A DNA stretch of 8,885 nucleotides. Origin: JAOTYV01 sp041557595. Lineage in GTDB: Bacteria > Pseudomonadota > Alphaproteobacteria > UBA8366. The DNA lies in contig JBFFGE010000184.1 of NCBI GenBank assembly GCA_041557595.1, forward strand, positions 1-8,885. Direction: 5' to 3'. Shown piece after piece: positions 1-7,200 of this stretch; within the stretch, counting starts at the first letter, position 1, and each line of letters starts with the position of its first letter. The notes under the pieces are model-generated. The model searched no databases. It saw only the letters and a list, made by a program, of their open reading frames with translations, and was not told the origin of the DNA. A program made the position numbers and the translations under genes.

Positions 1-2448
1 CGGGAGTATATCGGCCGAACGTCCGGCAAATTTCGCACCGTCGAACAGATCGGCCTGCTGCCGCTGCTGCTTCCCGACAAGGGAATGGTGCGGCTGCGCG
101 ATGTCGCGGAAGTCGTCGACAGCCATGAAAGCGACCGTCTGCGCGTCCGCCTCGACGGACAGCCCGGCGTCAAGGTCGCCATCCAGAAACAACCCCTGGC
201 CAACACCGTCAGCGTGGTCGACGAAGTCAACGCGCGGCTGCGCTGGCTCACCGAAAACAAGCTGATGCCGGGCGACCTGAAGATCGAGCCGGTTGCGGAC
301 CAGTCGATCTATATCCGCCATGCCCTGCGAAACGCGTCGCAGGCGGCATTGGGCGGCGCGGCATTGGCCATGCTCGTGGTCTATCTGTTCCTCGGCGACA
401 TCCGGCGCACCCTGGTTGTCGGCACCGCCATTCCACTATCGATCCTCGTCACCTTCGCGCTCATGGACGCTGCGGGGCTGACGCTCAACATCATGAGCCT
501 GGGCGGCCTCGCGCTGGGCGTCGGCATGGTGGTGGACAGCACCATCGTGATGCTGGAGAACGTGTATCGCCACCAGCGCATGGGCAAGTCGCCCCTGGCC
601 GCCGGGCGGGATGCGGCGGCGGAAGTCAACAGCGCCATCATCGCGTCGACCAGCACCAACCTCGCCGCGATCGTGCCCTTCCTGTTCGTGTCCGGGCTGG
701 TCGGGCTGATGTTCAAGGAATTGATCCTGACCATCACAGCGGCAATCGTCGCCTCGATGGTCGTCGCGCTCACGCTGGTGCCGGCATTCGGAAGCCGAAT
801 TCCGGTTCGACAGCCATCCCGAATGCGCACGATCGTCGATCGGATCATGACAACGCTACAGGACGTCTACGCCGGTTTCCTGCGCCGCCTTTTGACGAAT
901 GGCTGGATGAAAGCGGGAACGGTTGCGGTCTTGATCGGCCTTCTCGCCTTCGGCATTTCATCGATGCGGGACGCCAAGGAAATCTTCCTGCCAAGTCTCG
1001 ATGACGGCCTGATCCAGGTGGACATAGTCGCCGATCCCGGCATCCCGATCGACGTGATGGATTCGAACGTCAAGAAATTCGAAGACCTGTTCCAAAATCA
1101 ACCGGAAGTCCACACGGTCTTCACAATCGTCGGCGGGCGGATCTTCGGCCGCTCCCAGCGTGAAACCAGCAACCGCACGACCATGTCCGTGCAACTCGTG
1201 CCCGTCAATCGGCGCAAGGCCAGCGCGGATGCGTGGGTCAAGCGCATGCGGGGCGAAATGCGCAAGCTTCGCCTGGCCGGATTCAAGGTGCGCATGCGCA
1301 CCGGGCGCATTCGCGGCGTTCGCGTCAATCGCGGCAATGACGATGTTACGCTGCGGATAACCGGCTTCGATCAGGAAACCATGGACCGGATCGGTTTCGA
1401 AATCGTCGAACGCATCCGCGATATTCCGGGGTTGCGCAACGTCACGCATTCCGCCGAGGAAAAGCACGAAGAACTGGTCTTCGAGATCGACCACGACCGC
1501 CTCGCCGAACTCGGATTTTCGGTGGAACAGGTCGCCCGTTCGGCGCGGCTGGCGTTGGAGGGCGTGGAGGTCACCAAATTCCTGCAGAACGATCGCAGCT
1601 ACAACATCCGGGTACGGCTGCCGCGACGCACGACCGACAACGTCCAAGCGCTCGAATCCGTGCAAATTTCGGCGGGCGTCGACGGTTCCGGGCCGGTCTA
1701 CCTGTCCGATGTGGCGGCGGTGCGTCTGGTTTCATCGCCGGCCGAAATTCTCCGCGACAACCAACGGCGGATTACCGAAGTGACAGCGTCCCTGGATGAC
1801 GGCGGTGCCCTCGCCGAAGTCTCCAGGGCGATCGAAGACCGCCTCGCCGCGCTTACGATCCCCGACGGCTACAGCATTTACGATGCCGGCGCCGTGGAAT
1901 CCCTGCAGGAAGGCCGGAACCTGACGTTCATCCTACTCGGCCTCGCGCTGTTCCTGGTCTTCGTGGTCATGGCGATACAGTACGAATCGCTGCGCAATCC
2001 GTTCATCATCCTGCTCGGCGTTCCCTTCACCATCACCGGCGTCGCGCTCGGCCTCTACATCCTGAACATGCCGTTGTCGATGCCGGTCTGGCTCGGCGTG
2101 ATCATGCTCGCGGGGATCGTCGTCAACAACGCCATCGTGCTCATCGAGTTCATCGAGAATTTGCGCGAGCGCGGGGTAGCCCGCCTGGACGCGATTATCG
2201 AGGCGGGCCGCGTCCGGCTGCGGCCGATCCTCATGACGACACTGACCACGGTCTGCGGCTTGCTGCCGCTGGCGATCGGGGTCGGCGAAGGCGCGGAGAT
2301 GCTCCAGCCGCTGGCGATCACCATCGTCTTCGGGCTGACCTTTTCGATGGTCGTCACCCTGCTGTTCATTCCGATCATTTTCAGTCTGATCGGCGCCCGC
2401 GAACCGGCGGCGAAGGCGGAAGCGGCAGCACCGGTTCCGGCGGAATAG
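1..2448 (+). CDS. RND-superfamily (AcrB/HAE1-like) multidrug efflux permease, 5'-truncated by window edge
   Basis: Inner-membrane proton-driven pump that normally works as a trimer with a periplasmic adaptor and an outer-membrane channel. Reading frame 1 is open from base 1, so the gene starts outside the window. 815 residues are visible against the usual 1020-1050, so about 200-230 N-terminal residues (TM1 and part of the first porter domain) are missing; the ATG at base 85 is internal. Visible in order: the end of the first porter domain, TM2-TM6, the second periplasmic domain, then TM7-TM12. TM4 carries GMVVDSTIVMLENVY with the proton-relay Asp at bases 535-537; the second Asp of AcrB-type pumps is Ser here. 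TM10 carries GIVVNNAIVLIEF, with Asn (bases 2125-2127) where AcrB has Lys. Both variants are, as I recall, common in SwrC-like RND proteins, so the pump is probably functional. Drug specificity cannot be read from sequence. It ends 3 bp from the convergent tungstate-binding gene. Family assignment is very secure. Confidence 0.96.
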   Translation, partial: REYIGRTSGKFRTVEQIGLLPLLLPDKGMVRLRDVAEVVDSHESDRLRVRLDGQPGVKVAIQKQPLANTVSVVDEVNARLRWLTENKLMPGDLKIEPVADQSIYIRHALRNASQAALGGAALAMLVVYLFLGDIRRTLVVGTAIPLSILVTFALMDAAGLTLNIMSLGGLALGVGMVVDSTIVMLENVYRHQRMGKSPLAAGRDAAAEVNSAIIASTSTNLAAIVPFLFVSGLVGLMFKELILTITAAIVASMVVALTLVPAFGSRIPVRQPSRMRTIVDRIMTTLQDVYAGFLRRLLTNGWMKAGTVAVLIGLLAFGISSMRDAKEIFLPSLDDGLIQVDIVADPGIPIDVMDSNVKKFEDLFQNQPEVHTVFTIVGGRIFGRSQRETSNRTTMSVQLVPVNRRKASADAWVKRMRGEMRKLRLAGFKVRMRTGRIRGVRVNRGNDDVTLRITGFDQETMDRIGFEIVERIRDIPGLRNVTHSAEEKHEELVFEIDHDRLAELGFSVEQVARSARLALEGVEVTKFLQNDRSYNIRVRLPRRTTDNVQALESVQISAGVDGSGPVYLSDVAAVRLVSSPAEILRDNQRRITEVTASLDDGGALAEVSRAIEDRLAALTIPDGYSIYDAGAVESLQEGRNLTFILLGLALFLVFVVMAIQYESLRNPFIILLGVPFTITGVALGLYILNMPLSMPVWLGVIMLAGIVVNNAIVLIEFIENLRERGVARLDAIIEAGRVRLRPILMTTLTTVCGLLPLAIGVGEGAEMLQPLAITIVFGLTFSMVVTLLFIPIIFSLIGAREPAAKAEAAAPVPAE

Positions 2449-2451
2449 CGC

Positions 2452-3300
2452 TTACGAATTTCCACCGGCGTTCGGGAAAAACAGCTGCTTGCCGCCGCGC
2501 CGGTACGCCGCAATAGCGCGCTGGCCTTCGCCGGAGATCAACCAGTCGACAAATATCCGCCCTGCCGCCGCTTTCACATGCGGGTGCTTCGCCGGGTTCA
2601 CCGCCATGACGCCGTACTGATTGAACAGCCGGGCGTCCCCTTCGACGACGATCCCATGGCCGCGCTTGTTCTGAAAGGCGATCCAGGTCGCCCGGTCGCT
2701 CAACGCATAGGCGTCCATCGCCACCGCCGTGTTGAGCGTGGCGCCCATGCCGCTGCCGGTCGCCCGATACCAGCCGCCGGCGCTTTTCGCCGGATCGATG
2801 GCGGCGGCGCGCCACAGACCCAGCTCCTTCTTATGGGTGCCGCTATCGTCGCCGCGCGACGCGAACGCAGCCTTCACCCCGGCGATGCGTGCAAGCGCCG
2901 CCCCGGCATCCGTCATGCCGGCAATCCCCGCGGGATCGCCGGCGGGGCCGAGCAACACGAAATCGTTGTACATCACGTCGTGCCGCGTCACCCCGAAGCC
3001 GTCCGCGATGAATTTCTCTTCCGACGGCGTGTGATGCACGAACAGCACGTCCGCGTCGCCGTTTCGCGCCAGCCGGATCGCCTGGCCGGTCCCGACCGCG
3101 ACCACGCGCACCTGGATGCCGGTCTTCTCCGTGAAGATCGGCAGCAAATGCGCGAACAGGCCGGAATTTTCGGTCGAGGTGGTCGACGCGACGGTGATGT
3201 AGGGATCCGCCGCCAGGCTCACGCCGGGCAGCAGCAGCATCGCCGAGGCAATGACCGCAAGCGCAATCCGGCGCGTGAGATGCCGTGGCGGGCGCTTCAT
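2452..3300 (-). CDS. tupA: TupA-like tungstate (oxyanion) ABC transporter substrate-binding protein
   Basis: Periplasmic binding protein that captures tungstate, or a related oxyanion, for an ABC importer. From the start at 3300 it has 282 residues: a basic n-region (MKRPPRHLTRR), a hydrophobic core to about residue 28, and a likely signal-peptidase site near SLA-AD (residues 28-32). The mature protein begins with the TupA ligand loop STTSTENSG (39-47), followed by VGTGQA (69-74), NGDADVL (80-86), YNDF (111-114) and SRGDDSGTHKKE (148-159). These are hallmarks of TupA rather than PstS or ModA. An in-frame ATG at 3330 has a GGAGA ten bases upstream but overlaps the preceding gene by 14 bp; I prefer 3300 because it gives a normal-length signal peptide, but this is uncertain. 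The gene lies 16 bp after a small membrane-protein gene, probably in one transcript. No tupB or tupC is adjacent, which is unusual. Phosphate or molybdate binding is a less likely alternative. Confidence 0.88.
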   Translation of the reverse strand: MKRPPRHLTRRIALAVIASAMLLLPGVSLAADPYITVASTTSTENSGLFAHLLPIFTEKTGIQVRVVAVGTGQAIRLARNGDADVLFVHHTPSEEKFIADGFGVTRHDVMYNDFVLLGPAGDPAGIAGMTDAGAALARIAGVKAAFASRGDDSGTHKKELGLWRAAAIDPAKSAGGWYRATGSGMGATLNTAVAMDAYALSDRATWIAFQNKRGHGIVVEGDARLFNQYGVMAVNPAKHPHVKAAAGRIFVDWLISGEGQRAIAAYRRGGKQLFFPNAGGNS

Positions 3301-3316
3301 TATTCGGCGCGGCGCC

Positions 3317-3727
3317 CTATCGGGAAACATCGTTCGAACGTCTCCGGTTCAGATATCGCAGTGCCAGCATCAAAGCCGGAAACAGACACAGAATCCAATA
3401 CATATCCCGCGGGTTCTGAAAACGCCGGTCGAGCGCGCCGAGGACCCCGAGATAGTCGGCCCCCAACAGCGCCGCCGCCGTCGCGACGAGCAGGACCAGC
3501 AACAGCAGTTGATACGCGACATAGGGATCGACCCGGTCGCGCTTGAACCACAAGACCGTGCCGAAGATGTTGGGAATGAGGAAACATCCGATCATCAAGG
3601 CGGACAGTTGCGGATACCGCGCCGCGGCCCCAACGCCGGCAATCAGCAGCCAACAGCTCGATCCGACCTGCGCACCGAACCAACCCACACTCCACTGGAG
3701 CCGGCCAGTGCCCTGTTTAGGGATCAT
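3317..3727 (-). CDS. Unrecognised small integral membrane protein with four predicted helices
   Basis: A 136-residue protein I do not recognise. Hydrophobic segments lie at about residues 16-35, 41-61, 69-91 and 109-126, giving four probable transmembrane helices. Short charged loops contain FKRDRVDP (61-68) and LDRRFQNPRD (99-108), and the tail is basic (RYLNRRRSNDVSR). No ATPase, binding-protein or catalytic motif is visible, and there is no signal peptide separate from the first helix. The start at 3727 is supported by AGGA about 9 bases upstream in the transcribed direction. The TAG stop at 3317-3319 is 16 bp before the preferred tupA start and overlaps the alternative one, so the two genes are very likely co-transcribed and possibly translationally coupled. 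At 136 residues with four helices it is far shorter than a TupB permease and lacks the usual permease EAA-type loop. Confidence is high that it is a real gene and low on function. Confidence 0.75.
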   Translation of the reverse strand: MIPKQGTGRLQWSVGWFGAQVGSSCWLLIAGVGAAARYPQLSALMIGCFLIPNIFGTVLWFKRDRVDPYVAYQLLLLVLLVATAAALLGADYLGVLGALDRRFQNPRDMYWILCLFPALMLALRYLNRRRSNDVSR

Positions 3728-3840
3728 CGCGCGTTTCCTATCCGCTGTTGAGTGCGCCGCCGCAATGCGTGCGGTGCGCTGAATACGTGTTACGCCCGAA
3801 CATGCGCCGCCGCCATCGGATTTTCAAATGCCGATTGGGG

Positions 3841-3870
3841 TTGAGCGCCGGGTCGGCCGCGCCGTAGCAT
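3841..3870 (+). promoter_or_regulatory. Candidate sigma-70-type promoter of the SDR-GST operon
   Basis: TTGAGC (3841-3846) and TAGCAT (3865-3870) are 18 bp apart, each matching four of six bases of the housekeeping consensus. A start point about 7 bases downstream would leave a leader of roughly 30 bases carrying the ribosome-binding site at 3895-3899. It sits in the 181-bp gap between the SDR gene and the divergent membrane-protein gene. The call is by eye; both boxes are imperfect, so it is only moderately supported. Confidence 0.35.
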
Positions 3871-3894
3871 GGGGAAAGGACGCAGGCCGCAAAC

Positions 3895-3899
3895 AAGGA
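3895..3899 (+). promoter_or_regulatory. Ribosome-binding site that fixes the SDR start
   Basis: AAGGA, 9 bases before the ATG at 3909. It favours this start over the in-frame ATG at 3828, which would add 27 residues lying partly upstream of the candidate promoter and before the Rossmann strand. Confidence 0.6.
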
Positions 3900-3908
3900 C
3901 AACGAGAA

Positions 3909-4649
3909 ATGACCCAGAGCCCGGTCGCCATCGTTCTCGGCGCAGGCGACGGCATCGGCGCGGCGGTCGGCCGGCGGTTCGCCCGTGAAGGCTATACAGC
4001 CCTGCTGGTCCGGCGCGACCCCGCAAAATCGGCGCAAACCGTCGCGGAAATCGCCGCCGGCGGCAGCAATGCCGTGGCGTTGGGTGTCGATGTCCGAAGC
4101 GAAGATGCGGTGCGGGACTTGTTCGCCGGCGCCGAGCGCGATCATGGGCCGGTCGAGGTCTGCGTCTACAACGCCGCATCCAACGTGAAGCTGCCGTTGC
4201 GGGAAACCGACGCCAAGCTGTTCCGCAAGGTCTGGGAGCTCGCCTGCTTCGGCGGCTTCCTCGCGGCGCGCGAAGCGGCGCGCACGATGGTGCCGCGCGG
4301 CAAGGGCACCATCCTGTTGACCGGCGCGACGGCGAGCATCCGCGGCGGAGACGGCTTTGCCGCCTTCGCCAGCGCCAAGGCGGCGCTGCGCACAGTCGCC
4401 CAATCGGCGGCGCGCGAACTCGGCAAGGACGGCGTGCATGTCGCCCATGTGGTGATCGACGCCGGTGTCGATTCGGCGCTCACCCACGAACGCTACCGCA
4501 GGCTGTGCGGCATCGATCCGGACACGCTGCCGCCGGATTCCCTGACCAAGCCCGACAGCATCGCCGACACCTATTGGGCGCTGCACGCGCAACCGCGCGA
4601 CGCCTGGACCCACGAGTTGGATCTGCGGCCCTATGTGGAACCCTGGTAG
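3909..4649 (+). CDS. SDR-fold protein with non-canonical active site (FxxxK)
   Basis: A 246-residue cytoplasmic Rossmann-fold protein of the short-chain dehydrogenase/reductase superfamily. The nucleotide-binding loop is intact (GAGDGIG, residues 11-17), with VDV at 60-62 and a YNAAS version of the NNAG motif at 87-91. The catalytic block is unusual. Aligning TGATASIRGGDGFAAFASAK (138-157) with classical SDRs puts Ala140 where the catalytic Ser belongs and Phe153 where the catalytic Tyr belongs; only Lys157 of YxxxK remains. In helix alpha-4, WELACFGGF (109-117) also lacks the usual Asn. I recall a subgroup of bacterial SDRs with the same GATAS...FASAK block and a C-terminus like this one (DLRPYVEPW), so this is probably a family trait rather than decay. 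It could be a reductase with altered chemistry or a cofactor-binding non-enzyme. The GST-like gene follows 29 bp downstream, suggesting an operon. Confidence 0.9.
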   Translation: MTQSPVAIVLGAGDGIGAAVGRRFAREGYTALLVRRDPAKSAQTVAEIAAGGSNAVALGVDVRSEDAVRDLFAGAERDHGPVEVCVYNAASNVKLPLRETDAKLFRKVWELACFGGFLAAREAARTMVPRGKGTILLTGATASIRGGDGFAAFASAKAALRTVAQSAARELGKDGVHVAHVVIDAGVDSALTHERYRRLCGIDPDTLPPDSLTKPDSIADTYWALHAQPRDAWTHELDLRPYVEPW

Positions 4650-4678
4650 GCCGGCAACGATGGCGAGGAAATTGACCA

Positions 4679-5356
4679 ATGCGCGATAGCGATATCACGG
4701 TCTGGGGCATTGGCACGTCCAGGACGCTCCGCGTCCATTGGGCGCTGCACGAACTCGGGCTTGCCTATCGGACCGAGCCCATCCAGTCCCGCAGCGGACA
4801 GACCCAGACCGACGCGTATGCCGGCGTTAATCCAAAGCAGAAAGTACCGTACTTACACGATGGCGCGCTCGGCCTGTCGGAAAGCGCGGCGATCACCAAC
4901 TACCTGTTCGACCGCTATGGCGGTACAGCCGACATCTATTGTCCCGAGACGCCGGAGGCGCGGGCGAAATCGGACGAATGGTGTTATTTCATCATGGCCG
5001 AACTCGACGCCCATTCGCTCTACATTATTCGGCGGCATGGCGATCTGCATGCCATCTACGGCGCCGCGCCGGAGGCGGTCGCATCGGCCCGCGACTATTT
5101 CCTGAAGCAGATCGGCGCCGTTCAACCGGAACTGGCCGCGATCAAATCGTACCTGCTGGGCGACCGCCTCGCCGCCGCCGATATCCTGCTGTCCACCGTG
5201 CTCATCTGGGCCAACCGTTACGGCCTGCCGTTGAGCGACGAGGCGATGGCCTATTGCCGCCGCACGATCGGACGCGATGCCTTTCAATCGGCATTCAAGC
5301 GGAACTACGCGCATCTCCCGGTCGCAGAACAGCCGGTTTTGCCGTCCGGCATGTGA
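4679..5356 (+). CDS. Glutathione S-transferase family protein
   Basis: A 225-residue cytosolic GST-fold protein, a normal length for the family, expected to bind glutathione and conjugate or isomerise an electrophile. The thioredoxin-like N-terminal domain (about 5-83) has GTSRTLRVHWAL (12-23), whose Ser/Thr13-14 is the likely activating residue, then KVPYL with the cis-proline at 57, and LSES (66-69) for the gamma-glutamyl end of glutathione. The all-alpha C-terminal domain (about 92-215) contains the AAADILLS segment (165-172), matching the GST N-capping region. GAGGAA (4665-4670) lies 8 bases before the ATG. The gene follows the SDR by 29 bp and is probably co-transcribed. It ends 9 bp from the convergent GGT-like gene. 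Subclass and substrate cannot be told from sequence. An SDR-GST pair would fit reduction and conjugation of a reactive carbonyl compound, but that is inference. Confidence 0.92.
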   Translation: MRDSDITVWGIGTSRTLRVHWALHELGLAYRTEPIQSRSGQTQTDAYAGVNPKQKVPYLHDGALGLSESAAITNYLFDRYGGTADIYCPETPEARAKSDEWCYFIMAELDAHSLYIIRRHGDLHAIYGAAPEAVASARDYFLKQIGAVQPELAAIKSYLLGDRLAAADILLSTVLIWANRYGLPLSDEAMAYCRRTIGRDAFQSAFKRNYAHLPVAEQPVLPSGM

Positions 5357-5365
5357 TCCCGCCCC

Positions 5366-7093
5366 CTACCAGCCGGCGACACCCGTCGCACGGCGCGGGT
5401 CCGATCCGCCTTCCATCATGCCGGTCTCCCGGTCGGCGACGATGGTGCAGACCGCGCCGGCCGGATATTCCCAATCCTTCCACGACTTCATGACATGGCC
5501 GCGCGCCGCCAGATCGTCGGCCACCGACGCGTCGATCCGGCTTTCGACGCGCAGCTCGCCGGGGCTGTAGGAATGCGGCGAGCTCGACCTTGGATAGCTG
5601 TAGGTGGCGAAGCGCGGCGCCTCGACCGCGTCCTGCGGCGTCATGCCGAACACCAGCATGTTCATCAGCACCTGCGTCATCGCCTGGATCTGCACGTCGT
5701 TGCCGGGCGAGCCGAAGGGCATCATCCAGCGTCCGCCGCGGATCGCCATCGCCGGGTTGGGGGTCAGGCGCGGCCGCTTGCCGGGGGCCAGGCATGCCGG
5801 GTGGTTCGGGTCCGTATTGTTCTGCGAGCCCCGGGTCGAGGGCACGATGCCGAGGCCGGGGATGACCGGCGCGGAGGACGAACCGTCGCTCGGCGTACCG
5901 GAAAACGCGTTGCCCGCCTTGTCGACGACACAGATATAGGATGTGTCGAGCTCCTCCCGCCCGGCCGCGCGCGGCGCCGGCGCGGCGCCCACTGCACGTC
6001 CCTGCCCCGTCTCGATCTCTCCCGCCGGCGGCATTTCCGGCCAGGCCGTCTCCGCCCGCACCAGCGCGCGGCGTTCGGCGGCATACGCCTTGTCGAGCAG
6101 CCGGTCGAGCGGCACGTCGATGAAGTTCGGGTCGCCGTAATAGGCGTGCCTATCGGCGAAGGCGAGCTTCAAACACTCGGTCACCGTATGAATGTAGTCG
6201 GCCGAGTTGTGGCCGAGCCCGCCCAGGTCGATGCCGTCCAGCAGGTTCAGGGTCTGCGCCAGCATCGGTCCCTGGCACCAGGGACCGCAGGCGAAGACCC
6301 GCGTGTCGCCGAAATCGGTGGAAAGCGGCGGCAATACCGGCGAGCGGTATTCCGCGAGGTCGTCCAGCGTCATCCAGCCGCCGTTCTCCGCATGGTAGCG
6401 CGCGATCGTCTGGCCGATGTCGCCCCGGTAGAACGCATCGCGCGCGGCGGCCAACCCGGCCTCGCGGCCGGCACCCATGGCGGCGGATTCCTGATCGGCC
6501 ATGTACTGGATCGTCCGGCCGAGATCCGCCTGGACGAAAAGCTCGCCGGGGCGCGGCACGCGGCCGCCCGGCATGTAGATCGCCGCGCTCGACGGCCAGC
6601 GGCGGAACTGGTCTTCGTACCCGGCGAGGATATCGCACATCAGCCGGGGCGCCGGGAACCCGTCGCGGGCGAACCGGATCGCGAATTGCGCGACTTCGCC
6701 GAACGACATCGTGCCGAAGCGCTCCAGTGCGGTGATCCACGCATCCGGTCCCGCCGGCACGACGGTCCGCATGATGCCCGGCGGTATCGCACCGTCATGC
6801 TCGCGATGAAAATACCCGAGCGACGCCGCCTTCGGCCACGGCCCGAGCCCGGCGATGGTCACCACCTCGTCCCGCTCGGCGAGATAGATCATCATCGGCG
6901 CGACCCCGGCGAAGCCGACATATTCCGACTGCAGCACGGTCAGCGCCATGCCGCCCGCGCACCCCGCATCGATCGCATTGCCACCCGCTTCCAGCACCTG
7001 CAGCGCCGACTGCGCCGCCAGGTAATGCCCGGCCGCCGCCATGTGGCGCGTCCCCATGATGCGCGCGCGGTAGGGTGAAGATGCTGTCGTCAT
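5366..7093 (-). CDS. Gamma-glutamyltransferase-family Ntn hydrolase, substrate uncertain
   Basis: A 575-residue member of the GGT family, precursors that self-cleave before a Thr that becomes the nucleophile of the small subunit. The large-subunit start is clear (AAAGHYLAAQSALQVLEAGG, 19-38, then NAIDAGCAGG at 39-48). The cleavage site is LDTSYICVVDKAGNAFS, with Thr384 as predicted nucleophile, giving chains of about 383 and 192 residues. Departures from canonical GGT: GLGPWPKA (82-89) replaces the FRE-type segment holding the Arg that binds the substrate alpha-carboxylate; RPRLTPNPAM replaces the RPLSSM oxyanion motif; and FGSPGND replaces GSPGGS. There is no signal peptide, so it is likely cytoplasmic, unlike E. 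coli Ggt. Relatives in this family include oxamate amidohydrolase (HpxW) and acylases, so an amide hydrolase role is as likely as glutathione breakdown. It is divergent from the cupin gene and convergent with the GST gene. Confidence 0.9.
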   Translation of the reverse strand: MTTASSPYRARIMGTRHMAAAGHYLAAQSALQVLEAGGNAIDAGCAGGMALTVLQSEYVGFAGVAPMMIYLAERDEVVTIAGLGPWPKAASLGYFHREHDGAIPPGIMRTVVPAGPDAWITALERFGTMSFGEVAQFAIRFARDGFPAPRLMCDILAGYEDQFRRWPSSAAIYMPGGRVPRPGELFVQADLGRTIQYMADQESAAMGAGREAGLAAARDAFYRGDIGQTIARYHAENGGWMTLDDLAEYRSPVLPPLSTDFGDTRVFACGPWCQGPMLAQTLNLLDGIDLGGLGHNSADYIHTVTECLKLAFADRHAYYGDPNFIDVPLDRLLDKAYAAERRALVRAETAWPEMPPAGEIETGQGRAVGAAPAPRAAGREELDTSYICVVDKAGNAFSGTPSDGSSSAPVIPGLGIVPSTRGSQNNTDPNHPACLAPGKRPRLTPNPAMAIRGGRWMMPFGSPGNDVQIQAMTQVLMNMLVFGMTPQDAVEAPRFATYSYPRSSSPHSYSPGELRVESRIDASVADDLAARGHVMKSWKDWEYPAGAVCTIVADRETGMMEGGSDPRRATGVAGW

Positions 7094-7200
7094 GTTCCGC
7101 TCCTGGCTTCGTCTCGCCCAGCTGTCAGAACCGCAGAACGCTTGACCGATGGCTCGCGGTGTGAAGACTTTCAAGGATAATTTCGAAGGAGACAACCGCC
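7094..7200. promoter_or_regulatory. Divergent intergenic region between the GGT-like and cupin genes
   Basis: This 107-bp gap must hold both promoters and both ribosome-binding sites. On the plus strand TTGACC (7142-7147) is a good -35-like box, but no convincing -10 box sits 16-18 bp after it; GATAAT at 7176-7181 resembles a -10 but is 28 bp away and too close to the start codon. On the minus strand a TTGAAA box lies within the cupin leader, again without a clear partner. GAAGGAG (7185-7191) is the cupin ribosome-binding site. I could not fix either promoter by eye, so only the role of the region is called. Confidence 0.4.
7100..7104 (-). promoter_or_regulatory. Ribosome-binding site that fixes the GGT-like start
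   Basis: AGGAG on the minus strand, 6 bases before the ATG at 7093. The open frame continues 34 codons upstream to 7195, but that extension would run across the whole divergent gap, carries no family homology, and lies opposite the cupin leader. The 7093 start gives a protein that begins just before the conserved GGT N-terminus. Confidence 0.7.

Noticed and set aside
535..540. Single Asp (VVDS) in RND TM4 and Asn in place of Lys in TM10, suggesting a broken proton relay
   Set aside because: These substitutions recur in SwrC-like and other HAE-type RND proteins and the gene is intact, so they are more likely a subfamily feature than inactivation.
3331..3340. Perfect palindrome CGTTCGAACG just upstream of tupA
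   Set aside because: Short, within the coding end of the membrane-protein gene, and not repeated elsewhere in the window, so no evidence of an operator.
2578..3546. 322-codon plus-strand frame opposite tupA
   Set aside because: Arg/Ala/Gly-rich shadow without motifs, contradicted by the clear TupA sequence on the other strand.
3738..4679. 313-codon minus-strand frame opposite the SDR gene
   Set aside because: No recognisable domain; the SDR cofactor loop and GATAS block on the plus strand establish the real gene.
5495..7078. Long 527-codon plus-strand frame opposite the GGT-like gene
   Set aside because: It is an antisense shadow made of Arg/His/Gly-rich low-information protein; the minus-strand frame has full family homology.
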